Source: Flavobacteriales bacterium
GTDB lineage: Bacteria; Bacteroidota; Bacteroidia; Flavobacteriales_E; Vicingaceae
Length of the DNA stretch: 64,000 nucleotides
Direction: 5' to 3'
Assembly (NCBI GenBank): GCA_020635795.1
Contig: JACJZD010000001.1
Coordinates: 815,001 to 879,000, forward strand
Shown: positions 25,094 to 33,041 of the stretch, in pieces
Numbering within the stretch: the first letter of the stretch is position 1
Layout: each line of letters opens with the position of its first letter
Translations under genes and position numbers: made by a program
Notes under the pieces: model-generated
Seen by the model: the letters and a program-made list of their open reading frames with translations, nothing else
Database searches by the model: none
What the model was told of the DNA's origin: nothing

Positions 25094-26344
25094 ATGAGTT
25101 TCTATTTGCAACATCACCTTTATTTCAAGACACCTTTTGTAGCCCTTAATCCTAAAAAATCTTTAGGTATAATAGTGGTAATTCCTTGTTATAATGAGGT
25201 GGGATTATTAAATGCATTATCGAGTTTAAGCCAATGTGAAAAACCCGATTGTAGTGTAGAAGTGACAACTGTTTTTAATAGTGCAGCATCTGACTCTGAT
25301 GTTGTTGTAGCAACCAATACTAAAATGTTAAATGATGCTTTAAAATGGAGTTCAGAACAAGTTAATGATTGGATAAATTTTCACTTTATTGATGTAAAAA
25401 ATATTTCTGATAAAGATGCAGGTGTTGGATTGGCTCGTAAAATTGGAATGGATGAGGCGGTAATTCGATTTGAAGAACTAAATAAAGATGGAATTATTGC
25501 TTGTTTTGATGCAGATGCTACTTGTCAGCTCAATTATTTGGTAGAATTGGAAAAACATTTTAAACAACATCCAGAATCTCCAGCTTGCTCCATTCATTTT
25601 GAACATCCTATTGAAGGAAAGGAATTTTCTAAACAAAATTATGAAGCGATTGCTGCTTACGAATTGCATTTAAGGTATTATAAAAACGCTCTGAAATTTT
25701 GTGGTTTTCCTTATGCTTTTCATACCATTGGTTCTAGTATGGCTGTAAAAAGTAAAGCGTACCAAAAACAAGGCGGAATGAATAAACGAAAAGCAGGGGA
25801 AGATTTTTATTTTTTACAAAAAATGATGGTGTTGGGCGGTTTTACAGAATTAACAACTACCACTATTTTTCCTTCACCTCGTATTTCTGATAGAGTACCT
25901 TTTGGTACTGGTAGAGCCATGCAGAATTATTTAAGGCAAGAAAACCCTGATTATCTTACTTATGATTTTCAGTCGTTTTTAGATTTAAAAGTTTTAGTAG
26001 ATAGTTTGGATGAGTTGTATAATTTGTTCTGTCATAGTGAGTCTGTCGAACTATCTATTGATTTACCTAAATCAGTTTCAGAATATTTAAAAACAATTGA
26101 TTTTGCTGGTAATATTTTAAAAATTAGAGATAACAGTACGTCTTTTAATCACTTTAAAAAACTGTTCTTTAATTGGTTTAATGCCTTTAAAGTGTTAAAG
26201 TTTATGCATTTTTCACGTGATAATTTTTATAAAGATGTTTGGGTTGAAGATGCTGCAAAGGAGTTGTTAAACCTATTAAAATTATCTTCTCAAAATGAAA
26301 AAGAATTGTTAACAATTCTTAGAAAAATAGATGTAAAAGAATAA
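25094..26344 (+). CDS. Family 2 glycosyltransferase with a REP element in its coding sequence
   Basis: Started at ATG 25094; a TTG two codons earlier is possible. The 416-residue product has the GT2 nucleotide-sugar fold: VVIPCYNEVGLL near 28, and an acidic DADAT motif (in ACFDADATCQLNYLVEL), then a C-terminal helical region. No transmembrane segments, so it is cytosolic or membrane associated; the acceptor is unknown. Bases 26030-26054 match the dispersed REP consensus and encode CHSESVEL in frame, so the repeat adds residues without breaking the gene. Adjacent genes do not form a polysaccharide cluster. Confidence 0.82.
   Translation: MSFYLQHHLYFKTPFVALNPKKSLGIIVVIPCYNEVGLLNALSSLSQCEKPDCSVEVTTVFNSAASDSDVVVATNTKMLNDALKWSSEQVNDWINFHFIDVKNISDKDAGVGLARKIGMDEAVIRFEELNKDGIIACFDADATCQLNYLVELEKHFKQHPESPACSIHFEHPIEGKEFSKQNYEAIAAYELHLRYYKNALKFCGFPYAFHTIGSSMAVKSKAYQKQGGMNKRKAGEDFYFLQKMMVLGGFTELTTTTIFPSPRISDRVPFGTGRAMQNYLRQENPDYLTYDFQSFLDLKVLVDSLDELYNLFCHSESVELSIDLPKSVSEYLKTIDFAGNILKIRDNSTSFNHFKKLFFNWFNAFKVLKFMHFSRDNFYKDVWVEDAAKELLNLLKLSSQNEKELLTILRKIDVKE
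26030..26054. repeat. REP-like element inside a coding sequence
   Basis: This 25-base segment starts TGTCATAGTGAGTCTGTCGA and is identical at 21 of 25 positions to the element at 11893. It is in frame within the GT2 gene, where it encodes FCHSESVELS-like sequence, between a helix and SIDLPKSVSEY. Confidence 0.65.
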
Positions 26345-26391
26345 TTTACAATATTTATTCTGTAAATTCGAATGTCTTTAAATCATTTATT

Positions 26392-27726
26392 ATGAAAAAG
26401 TTACTCCAGTTTTTCACTCTTTTCGTTCTAATTTCACTTTCAATTCAAACCAATGCACAAAACACTTGTGCAACGCCTTTTTTGTTTGAAACAGGTAGTA
26501 CTTATAGTTATACTTTAGATACGAATACATCAAATCAAGATACAGTTTATTATGATTGTTTATCGACCCAGCCTAATCCACTATGGTTGTATTTAAATAA
26601 ATGTAGTTCAGCTCCAATAGACATCACAATGAGTGCAACAGGTATAGGGGGGAGTGGATTAGATGCTGATTTTGTAGCATGGGGTCCATTAACTACTTTT
26701 GATGATTGTAATTTAAATGTGTCTAATGTCGTGGATTGTAGTTATGATCCATCTCCAACGGAGACTATAAATATATCTAATAGTCAGATAGGGATTTATA
26801 AGATAATGATTACCAATTACTCAAATCAGGCAGGTACAATTCAGTTTTCACAAACAAGTGGAGCTGGTTATACTTGTGATACAGGCATTTTTTGTAATTT
26901 CCCTCCAACTGAGTTATGTAAAATAACAACTGATCATTCAATTAATAAAAATATTGTTAGTTGGGTTAAAGATTCTTTGTTTGTTGGTGATTTCCAAGTG
27001 CAAAAAGAAACAACTACAGCAGGGGTTTATTCAACTATTGGAGTTGTGAATTCTGCAAGTTCTCTATTATTTACTGATACTATTTCAAATCCAATACAAC
27101 AACCTTATAAATATCGATTGCTAAGTATAGATACTTGTGGTAATGTGAAAACGAGTAATTCACATAAAACAATACATTTATTGTCATCAATTAATTTAAC
27201 AACAAACTACCCTCAATTAAGTTGGACTAATTATGTTGGGTTTAATTACGCTACATATTACATTTACAGAGGTACATCGCCGACAAACATTGTATTGTAT
27301 GACTCCATTTCATCTTCGTTTAATTCCTATGTAGATGTTAATCCTGTTGCTGGTAATTTATATTATGCTATTGGAGTAAATCTTCCTTCGCCATGTACTA
27401 GTGCTGGTTCTTTAAAAACTCAAGTGGAAAGTATTTATTCAAACATATCACCAGTAAATGTAGTTTCGATTAATGAGATAAATACTATTGGGTTTAATCT
27501 CTTTCCAAATCCAGCAAATGAATTGTTAAATATATCATTTGGGACTGAGACTGTAACTGCAAAAATGAGGTTGACTGATTTGTTTGGTAGGATACTGCTC
27601 TCAAAGAGTTATAATAGTGTGAATAAAGATGTCCTTGATTTGAGTAAATTGCCTCAAGGTTACTATTTTATATTATTAGAATCTGATAAAGGTATTTCTA
27701 GACAAACATTTATTAAAACAAAATAG
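26392..27726 (+). CDS. Secreted protein with T9SS type A sorting domain
   Basis: A 444-residue exported protein. The signal peptide runs to about residue 23 (SIQTNAQ). The N-terminal part (about 24-175) has Cys residues and a CATPFLFETGSTYSYTLDT start typical of secreted Bacteroidota proteins with a Gly-rich beta domain. The middle contains Fn3-like beta strands (PQLSWTNYVGF, YKYRLLSIDTCGN). The last 75 residues form a sorting domain starting FNLFPNPANELLNISF and ending GYYFILLESDKGISRQTF. No catalytic motif is visible, so adhesion or binding is more likely than enzymatic activity. It converges on the methyltransferase gene with 2 bases between stops. Confidence 0.85.
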   Translation: MKKLLQFFTLFVLISLSIQTNAQNTCATPFLFETGSTYSYTLDTNTSNQDTVYYDCLSTQPNPLWLYLNKCSSAPIDITMSATGIGGSGLDADFVAWGPLTTFDDCNLNVSNVVDCSYDPSPTETINISNSQIGIYKIMITNYSNQAGTIQFSQTSGAGYTCDTGIFCNFPPTELCKITTDHSINKNIVSWVKDSLFVGDFQVQKETTTAGVYSTIGVVNSASSLLFTDTISNPIQQPYKYRLLSIDTCGNVKTSNSHKTIHLLSSINLTTNYPQLSWTNYVGFNYATYYIYRGTSPTNIVLYDSISSSFNSYVDVNPVAGNLYYAIGVNLPSPCTSAGSLKTQVESIYSNISPVNVVSINEINTIGFNLFPNPANELLNISFGTETVTAKMRLTDLFGRILLSKSYNSVNKDVLDLSKLPQGYYFILLESDKGISRQTFIKTK

Positions 27727-27728
27727 AA

Positions 27729-28439
27729 TTACCCAATCAAAAATATGCAAGGTCTTTTATTTAAATCGAGTTTGGTTTCTTTTTTCCAATCTTCAATGCT
27801 TTTGGTGAAAATTTCTTCGGTAGCTAAAGTAATATCAACTGCAATACAGAGCTTGGTGTTGTTGTTTAAGGTTGATAATATATCTTTTAACAAAGGCATG
27901 TTTCTATAAGGGGTTTCGATAAACAATTGTGTTTGTTTTTCTCTAAAAGCCAAACGCTCTAAATCTTTTAATTTGTAAATTCTGTCTTTTTGCTCGATTG
28001 GTAGGTAGCCGTTAAAACAAAAACTTTGTCCGTTAAAACCGCTTGCCATTAAAGATAACAAAATAGATGAAGGACCAACCAAAGGAACCACTTTATAGTT
28101 TTTTTCTTGTGCTAGAGCTACGATTTCTGCTCCTGGGTCTGCTACTCCAGGGCATCCCGCTTCTGATAAAACTCCAATGTTTTTTCCTTCAGCTAAAGCT
28201 TTAATATAGCTTGGGTACATGGCAGTTTCGCTACGTTTACCAATTTCAAAAAAAGTAAGTTCGTCAATAGGTTTAATAATACCAGCTTTTTTTAAAAATC
28301 GACGAGCAGTTTTTATGTTTTCAACAATGTAAACATCAATTTCATTAATAATGGCATTGTTGTATTCTGGAATTACTTGAGAAAATGTACCATCGCCTAA
28401 AGTGATGGGAATTAAATATAAAATGCCTGTATTATTCAT
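27729..28439 (-). CDS. RsmI-like SAM-dependent methyltransferase (tetrapyrrole methylase family)
   Basis: The 236-residue product belongs to the tetrapyrrole methylase fold and resembles RsmI, which methylates the ribose of 16S rRNA C1402. Landmarks are LYLIPITLGDG at the N-terminus, VLSEAGCPGVADPGA (SAM site), VPLVGPSSILLSLMASGFNG and FIETPYRN. At 236 residues it lacks the C-terminal tail of full RsmI, and begins with PITLGDG where RsmI has PTPIGNL, so it is likely the shorter Bacteroidota paralogue of uncertain substrate. It overlaps the preceding phosphatase by 8 bases (start 28439, phosphatase stop 28432) and is the end of an operon running from dnaA. Confidence 0.85.
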   Translation of the reverse strand: MNNTGILYLIPITLGDGTFSQVIPEYNNAIINEIDVYIVENIKTARRFLKKAGIIKPIDELTFFEIGKRSETAMYPSYIKALAEGKNIGVLSEAGCPGVADPGAEIVALAQEKNYKVVPLVGPSSILLSLMASGFNGQSFCFNGYLPIEQKDRIYKLKDLERLAFREKQTQLFIETPYRNMPLLKDILSTLNNNTKLCIAVDITLATEEIFTKSIEDWKKETKLDLNKRPCIFLIG

Positions 28440-28896
28440 GAGAAATTGATTTGATAAATATATCGGTTGCGTAATTCAATAATTGGTAAACTTCTTCAAA
28501 TCCATCTTCGCCTCCATAATAAGGGTCGGGTACACTTTTTTGTTGGTTGGGGTAGGAGTAGTCTAAATATAACTTTACTTTTTGTTTGTCGGAGTTGTTT
28601 CTTGCTAATCGGTTAATGTTATCGAAATTGCTTTTATCCATAGCAAAAATGTAGTCGAACGCATCAAAATCATTAACAGTAAATTGTCTAGCTCGTTGGC
28701 ATGAAATATCAATGTTGTATTCCAATCCTTTTTTTATCATTCGCTTATCAGGTTGGTCACCTATGTGGTAATTTGAAGTTCCTGCAGAATCAACAAAGAC
28801 AGGTAAGTTTTGTTCTTTCACTTTTTGTTCTAGCACCCCTTGTGCCATTGCTGAACGACAAATATTACCCAAGCAGACAAATAAAACTTTAATCAT
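28432..28896 (-). CDS. Low molecular weight protein-tyrosine phosphatase
   Basis: A 154-residue LMW-PTP. The P-loop CLGNICRS (8-15, C-x5-R) is at the N-terminus, the acid motif DPYYGGEDGFEEVY is near residue 120, and FDYIFAMDKSN lies in the middle. These enzymes dephosphorylate tyrosine kinases of polysaccharide export or arsenate-like substrates; context here does not decide. The start ATG overlaps the TGA of a 45-residue membrane peptide by 4 bases (ATGA), and its 3' end overlaps the RsmI-like gene by 8 bases, so the three genes are translationally coupled. Confidence 0.92.
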   Translation of the reverse strand: MIKVLFVCLGNICRSAMAQGVLEQKVKEQNLPVFVDSAGTSNYHIGDQPDKRMIKKGLEYNIDISCQRARQFTVNDFDAFDYIFAMDKSNFDNINRLARNNSDKQKVKLYLDYSYPNQQKSVPDPYYGGEDGFEEVYQLLNYATDIFIKSISHE

Positions 28897-29030
28897 AAAT
28901 AAAAAGAGATAATGTAAACAAGTGTTGATACTATAATTAAAATCATAAAATAGAAAATGTTTCGTTGCCCTTTTTTATTGATGGGTTTGTAGTGTTGTGG
29001 TGTTTCGTATTTCTGATTTAAGAAGCCCAT
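28893..29030 (-). CDS. 45-residue single-pass membrane peptide between dnaA and the phosphatase gene
   Basis: Reading from ATG 29030 on the minus strand gives 45 codons and TGA. The N-terminal half is polar and basic (MGFLNQKYETPQHYKPINKK); residues about 25-45 are hydrophobic (FYFMILIIVSTLVYIISFYL) and form one transmembrane helix. The stop overlaps the phosphatase start (ATGA). A perfect 13-bp hairpin lies between it and dnaA. It is too short for usual gene calling. Length, codon sense, coupling and a plausible helix support a real gene; function is unknown. I recall similar peptides near dnaA in related bacteria but cannot verify this. Confidence 0.7.
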   Translation of the reverse strand: MGFLNQKYETPQHYKPINKKGQRNIFYFMILIIVSTLVYIISFYL

Positions 29031-29042
29031 TGGGTTAAATGA

Positions 29043-29075
29043 AAACAGGAATCAACGTATTGATTCCTGTTTAGT
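29043..29075 (-). terminator. Perfect 13-bp hairpin after dnaA
   Basis: AAACAGGAATCAA / TTGATTCCTGTTT around a 4-base loop, followed on the minus strand by TTTTC. It lies 20 bases after the dnaA stop and upstream of the small membrane gene, so it may attenuate rather than fully separate the two. Confidence 0.7.
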
Positions 29076-29095
29076 TAGTGTAAGTTGTTTAAAGC

Positions 29096-30532
29096 TTATT
29101 GTAAGCTAATTTTTTTCTTTAAATCTTCGATGTAACCTCTAAAACGTTTGTCGGTATCCATTAAATTGTTAACTGTTTTACAAGCGTGCAGTACAGTTGC
29201 GTGGTCTTTTCCTCCGCAGTGCATACCAATTGTTGCAAGGCTCGATTTAGTCATTTGTTTAGAAAAATACATGGCTATTTGACGAGCCTGTACCACTTCT
29301 CTTTTTCTGGTTTTTGATTTTAAATTTTCAATTTGCATTTCGAAATAATCGCAAACCACTTTTTGGATGTAGTCGATAGAAACTTCACGAGCTGTGTTTT
29401 TCACAAACTTGTCAACCATTTGGCGAGCCAAATCTAAATTGATTGCTTTTTTGTTTAATGATGATTGAGCAAGTAATGAAATCAACGCACCCTCTAATTC
29501 TCTAACGTTAGTTGTGATGCTGTAAGCGATATATTCTACAACGTCTTTAGGTAATTCTAAACCTTCGTTGTACATTTTCATTTCTAAAATGGCAATACGA
29601 GTTTCCAATTCAGGAGCTTGTAAATCTGCAGCTAAACCCCATTTAAAACGAGATAACAAGCGTTGTTCCATGCCAATTATTTCAACAGGAGCTTTATCAG
29701 CAGTTAAAATAATTTGTTTGCCTGATTGGTGTAAGTGGTTGAATATGTGAAAGAAAACATCTTGTGTTTTTGCTTTTCCAGCAAAAAACTGAACATCGTC
29801 AATAATCAACACATCAATCATTTGATAGAAGTGGATAAAATCGTTTTGTTCGTTATTTCTAACTGCATCAATAAATTGGTGAGTAAACTTCTCTGACGAA
29901 ACGTATAAAACCGTTTTGTTTGGGAATTTGTTTTTCACATCAATACCAATAGCGTGAGCCAAGTGAGTTTTTCCTAAACCAACACCACCATAAATCAATA
30001 ATGGGTTAAAAGCAGTTCCACCTGGGTTTTTTGCTACTGCAAAACCAGCTGAACGAGCTAATCTGTTACAATCACCTTCAACAAAATTCTTAAAAGAGTA
30101 GTTAGGGTTTAATTGTGAATCAACATTTATTTTTTGTAAACCTGGAATAATAAAAGGGTTTCTTATTGATTTGTCTTTGTTCAAATCAATAGGCATATTA
30201 ACTGGGTTGTTTTTTAAAGCTTGTCTGTTGGTTGCAGGAATTTTTACTGTGTATGGTTTGTTGCTACTGTTTTGGTTATTTTCCATCACAATACTGTATT
30301 CCAATCTTCCTTCAGCACCTAGTTCTTTTTTAATAGTTTTCTTTAAAATGGTTACATAATGTTCTTCTAGCCATTCGTAGAAAAATTGACTAGGAACCTG
30401 AATAGTCAAGACTTTATCTTTCAACTTTACAGCTTTAATTGGCTCAAACCATGTTTTGTAGCTTTGCAAGCTCACATTATCCTTAATAATTTGAAGGCAA
30501 TTATCCCATACTGTTGTAAAATCTTTTTGCAT
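29096..30532 (-). CDS. dnaA: Chromosomal replication initiator protein DnaA
   Basis: DnaA binds the origin and opens DNA for replication. The 478-residue product has all four domains: N-terminal domain I (about 1-85), a linker, the AAA+ domain with Walker A GGVGLGKTH (182-190) and Walker B LIIDDVQFF (about 238-246), sensor 2 GLAADLQAPELETR, and the C-terminal DNA-binding domain with GGKDHATVLHACKTV. Length is normal. The gene reads on the minus strand ahead of a small membrane gene and phosphatase. Upstream is a 239-base AT-rich region with two degenerate DnaA boxes. Confidence 0.98.
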   Translation of the reverse strand: MQKDFTTVWDNCLQIIKDNVSLQSYKTWFEPIKAVKLKDKVLTIQVPSQFFYEWLEEHYVTILKKTIKKELGAEGRLEYSIVMENNQNSSNKPYTVKIPATNRQALKNNPVNMPIDLNKDKSIRNPFIIPGLQKINVDSQLNPNYSFKNFVEGDCNRLARSAGFAVAKNPGGTAFNPLLIYGGVGLGKTHLAHAIGIDVKNKFPNKTVLYVSSEKFTHQFIDAVRNNEQNDFIHFYQMIDVLIIDDVQFFAGKAKTQDVFFHIFNHLHQSGKQIILTADKAPVEIIGMEQRLLSRFKWGLAADLQAPELETRIAILEMKMYNEGLELPKDVVEYIAYSITTNVRELEGALISLLAQSSLNKKAINLDLARQMVDKFVKNTAREVSIDYIQKVVCDYFEMQIENLKSKTRKREVVQARQIAMYFSKQMTKSSLATIGMHCGGKDHATVLHACKTVNNLMDTDKRFRGYIEDLKKKISLQ

Positions 30533-30771
30533 TGTAAAACGCTCCTATTTTTTGGTTACTAAATCTATATTATTCTAAGCTTAAGATTTTAATAATTGGT
30601 TGTTAATAAAATTATCAACGGTTAAATTTACTAAAAGTCTTTTAAAATCAAGTGTTTGAGAAATAAAATCACCTCATTTTTTCGCTCTAACAAATATTTG
30701 AATAAAAAAGTGAAAAAAAAAACTTTTTTGCTATTGTTTTTTTAAAACTTTTTGCTCTATAAAATTTATAG
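30533..30771. other. AT-rich region upstream of dnaA with two degenerate DnaA boxes
   Basis: TTATCAACG (30612-30620) and, on the other strand, TTATTAACA (30601-30609) each match 7 of 9 positions of the DnaA box TTATCCACA. On the minus strand TAGATTTA resembles the -7 box. A-rich and T-rich runs (about 30690-30745) and the palindrome CTATAAAATTTATAG lie nearer the upstream gene. This could be autoregulation of dnaA or part of an origin; two weak boxes are not enough to claim oriC. Confidence 0.35.
30700..30730 (-). terminator. A/T-rich hairpin after the metallophosphatase gene
   Basis: AAAAAAGT and ACTTTTTT arms around an A-rich loop (T-rich on the minus strand). It is weak as a terminator because the stem has only two G-C pairs, and lies about 40 bases after the metallophosphatase stop on the minus strand. 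Confidence 0.4.
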
Positions 30772-31719
30772 CTAAACTTGATGTACACTTGATTGGTAGT
30801 AGCTTGCAGATTTCTTGGTAGTTACGAAAAAATCTACACGTCCTAAATTAATTCCTGCCCAACCAACTTGATTTACTAATACCTTTTTTTGAGCTAAATT
30901 TTTGATTTCGGTAGGTTTTTCTAGAAAAGTATGGGTATGTCCACCGATAATTAGGTCAATATTCTGCGTTTTTTCGGCTAAAATGAGATCACTAATCGTA
31001 TTCGATTTGTATGAATATCCTAAATGAGATAGACAAATCACTAAATCACATTTTTCTTCTTCTTTTAAAAAAGTAGCTTTTTGGTTGGCAATTTCGATGG
31101 GGTTTAAATACACCGTTTCTTTATATAAATTTTTACTCACTAATCCATTTAGCTCCACTCCCAAACCAAAAACACCAATTTTAATGTTGTCTTTAATAAA
31201 TGTTTTATGTTTTAGCACATCATTATTTAATAAGGTATTGCTTAAATCGTAATTGGAATTGATAAAAGGAAAAGAGGCATGAGGCAACATATTTTTTAAA
31301 CCATCAATGCCATTGTCGAAATCATGGTTTCCAATAGTTGCAGCATCGTATTGCATTAAACTCATTAGCTTAAAATCCAACTCACCCAAGTACTTATTAA
31401 AGTATGGCGTTCCTTGAAAAACATCTCCGGCATCTAACAACAATACGTGTTGTTCTTCGCTTCTAATTTTATTGATTAAGGCTGCTCTGCGTGCAGCTCC
31501 TCCAAGATTTGGGTATTTAGGGTCGTTGTTCGGAAAAGGCTCAATGTGGCTGTGAACGTCGTTGGTGTGAAGTATGGTGATTTTTGTGTATTTGTTATCC
31601 TTTAAGGCAAACGAAGATAATGGTATAGCATTTAATGCTAAAAGTCCACCTCCAGCCAATAAGGACTGTTTGATGAATTTCCGTCTACTTGTTAATCTTG
31701 TGTATGAATATTCTTTCAT
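30772..31719 (-). CDS. Tat-exported metallophosphatase, N-terminal domain of a split 5'-nucleotidase
   Basis: The 315-residue product starts with a Tat signal (TSRRKFIKQSLLAGGGLLAL, twin Arg with KF) and continues with the calcineurin-like metallophosphatase domain of UshA-type 5'-nucleotidases: LHTNDVHSHIEP, LLLDAGDVFQGTPYFN, DAATIGNHDFDNG, ICLSHLGY and DLIIGGHTHTF, all metal ligands intact. The nucleotide-specificity domain is missing here but is encoded by the overlapping upstream gene (31685-32470), so the two domains of one enzyme are separate polypeptides. It would act on extracellular nucleotides or other phosphate esters in the periplasm. Ends near a dnaA upstream region. Confidence 0.9.
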   Translation of the reverse strand: MKEYSYTRLTSRRKFIKQSLLAGGGLLALNAIPLSSFALKDNKYTKITILHTNDVHSHIEPFPNNDPKYPNLGGAARRAALINKIRSEEQHVLLLDAGDVFQGTPYFNKYLGELDFKLMSLMQYDAATIGNHDFDNGIDGLKNMLPHASFPFINSNYDLSNTLLNNDVLKHKTFIKDNIKIGVFGLGVELNGLVSKNLYKETVYLNPIEIANQKATFLKEEEKCDLVICLSHLGYSYKSNTISDLILAEKTQNIDLIIGGHTHTFLEKPTEIKNLAQKKVLVNQVGWAGINLGRVDFFVTTKKSASYYQSSVHQV

Positions 31720-32470
31720 CTAACTCAGCATTTATTTTATTGCCTTTTTTGTGTTCTTCGATACAATGCTCAATAATGGCATCCCTTAATTTAAGTTGTG
31801 TGTTTTCAATTTTTATTGGGTTTAAGAAGAAGTACATTTTATCACCACCACCAGCTAAATAGTCGGTTGTTAATATTTGGAAAGTTTCGTTTTTTCTATA
31901 CTTGCTTTCTTTAATTAAAAACTTTGCATCCATCACATCACTTCTCATTTCAATATATTCAACCAATGTAATTCCTTTTGATATAGGTTGACCACCTTCT
32001 CTATATAAGTAACCTACTAACATATTTAGGGCATCTCTATTAATAGTAACAATCACTAACTCATTATCAAAAGGCATTAATTCGAATATTTTACCTCTTG
32101 TAATAGCTCCTTGCGGTAAACTGGTACGTAAACCACCATTGTTGAGTAAGCAAAAATCGATGTTAGCCTCTGGAAATTTTTCAGTAATTATTTTTAAACT
32201 CAAATCGGCAACAAAATTACCGAGTTCGCTTTCAGGAGTTCCTTTAATCATGGCTTTTTCCGAATACACCAATACTTCGTTCATTTCGGCATCTAAACTT
32301 TCTTTGTAAGGTTGTATAAATGTTTTGGTAGATTCAAGGCTGTTAAGTGTAGAATCAATTTTAATGGTGTTCGATTTGGCGGTATAACCTTCATTAGTTT
32401 TGCATCCATTTAATACAAGGAAGAAACTAAAGGCAATAAAAGAAATGGTATAAAAAGACTGTTTTTTCAA
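31685..32470 (-). CDS. Lipoprotein with 5'-nucleotidase C-terminal domain
   Basis: The 261-residue product has a lipoprotein signal with a weak lipobox (LVLNGC, Cys about 23) and then the 5_nucleotid_C fold: ELGNFVADLSLKI, LLNNGGLRTSLPQGAITRG, ELMPFDNELVIVTI and LTTDYLAGGGDKMYF. This domain binds the nucleoside base in UshA. The gene precedes the metallophosphatase gene and overlaps it by 35 bases, in the reverse of the usual domain order. Together they make a two-chain periplasmic 5'-nucleotidase. The lipoprotein probably anchors the complex to a membrane. Confidence 0.9.
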   Translation of the reverse strand: MKKQSFYTISFIAFSFFLVLNGCKTNEGYTAKSNTIKIDSTLNSLESTKTFIQPYKESLDAEMNEVLVYSEKAMIKGTPESELGNFVADLSLKIITEKFPEANIDFCLLNNGGLRTSLPQGAITRGKIFELMPFDNELVIVTINRDALNMLVGYLYREGGQPISKGITLVEYIEMRSDVMDAKFLIKESKYRKNETFQILTTDYLAGGGDKMYFFLNPIKIENTQLKLRDAIIEHCIEEHKKGNKINAELDERIFIHKINK

Positions 32471-32537
32471 CTATTGTAGCTTATTTTGTCTCAAATTTAG
32501 TGATTTGAAGCTAAAAGTAGATATAGTTTAGTGTAAC

Positions 32538-32570
32538 AATTCATCTAAAGTTTAAAACTTTAGATGAATT
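32538..32570. repeat. 33-base perfect palindrome in a divergent promoter region
   Basis: AATTCATCTAAAGTTT (32538-32553) and AAACTTTAGATGAATT (32555-32570) are exact 16-bp inverted arms with a single A between them. It ends 10 bases before the thioesterase ATG and lies 68 bases upstream of the divergent nucleotidase gene. As RNA it would form a hairpin in the thioesterase leader; as DNA a cruciform or a palindromic operator. Dispersed relatives are known in Bacteroidota, from memory. Confidence 0.8.
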
Positions 32571-32580
32571 TTAAAAGATA

Positions 32581-32988
32581 ATGATGTATAAATCAGAAAA
32601 TACAGTAAGGGTTAGGTATTCGGAAACCGACCAAATGGGATATTGTTATTACGGTAATTATGCTGCTTTTTTTGAAGTGGCAAGGGTAGAGGCGTTGCGT
32701 AAGTTGGGTATGACCTACAAACAAATGGAGTTAGATGGTATTGCTATGCCTGTGTTGGAGTATCAAATTAAATATTACAAACCAGCTTTCTACGACGATA
32801 TTATTCGAATAGAAACCACCATTGATGAGATGCCGAATGTGCGTATTTACTTCTCGTACAAATGTTACAACGAAAAAAACGAATTGATTAACGAAGCAAA
32901 AACATCGTTGGTTTTTGTAAGCATGACTACTGGGAAACCTTGTGTTGCTCCAGAACACTTTTTAAAAGCCTTGAAGGAGTTTTATTAA
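32581..32988 (+). CDS. Acyl-CoA thioesterase, YbgC/4HBT hotdog family
   Basis: A 135-residue hotdog-fold thioesterase that hydrolyses acyl-CoA or acyl-ACP. Family landmarks are RYSETDQMGYCYYGNYAAFF (catalytic Asp in SETDQMG) and the C-terminal GKPCVAPEHFLKAL. Either of two tandem ATG codons (32581 and 32584) could start it. The YbgC class typically accompanies tol-pal, but no such genes are here. The 33-base palindrome lies immediately upstream. The last 19 codons have a decayed copy 1.3 kb downstream beyond the Fic gene. Confidence 0.93.
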   Translation: MMYKSENTVRVRYSETDQMGYCYYGNYAAFFEVARVEALRKLGMTYKQMELDGIAMPVLEYQIKYYKPAFYDDIIRIETTIDEMPNVRIYFSYKCYNEKNELINEAKTSLVFVSMTTGKPCVAPEHFLKALKEFY

Positions 32989-33010
32989 ATTGGGTTTTTA
33001 TTGGAAAAAT

Positions 33011-33041
33011 AAATGGCAGAATAATTATTCTGCCATTTTTA
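33011..33041. terminator. Bidirectional terminator overlapping the fic 3' end
   Basis: A 28-base perfect palindrome (AAATGGCAGAATAA / TTATTCTGCCATTT) with T-rich flanks on both strands. It closes the thioesterase gene on the plus strand and the Fic gene on the minus strand, and encodes the last Fic residues MAE and stop. Confidence 0.85.

Noticed and set aside
26208..26223. TTTTTCACGTGATAAT as a possible parS site
   Set aside because: Only the CACGTG core and a few flanking bases fit; several such cores are expected by chance in 64 kb and it lies inside a coding sequence.
30680..30750. Poly-A/T runs near dnaA as an origin unwinding element
   Set aside because: Homopolymer runs are common in this AT-rich genome and only two 7-of-9 DnaA boxes accompany them.
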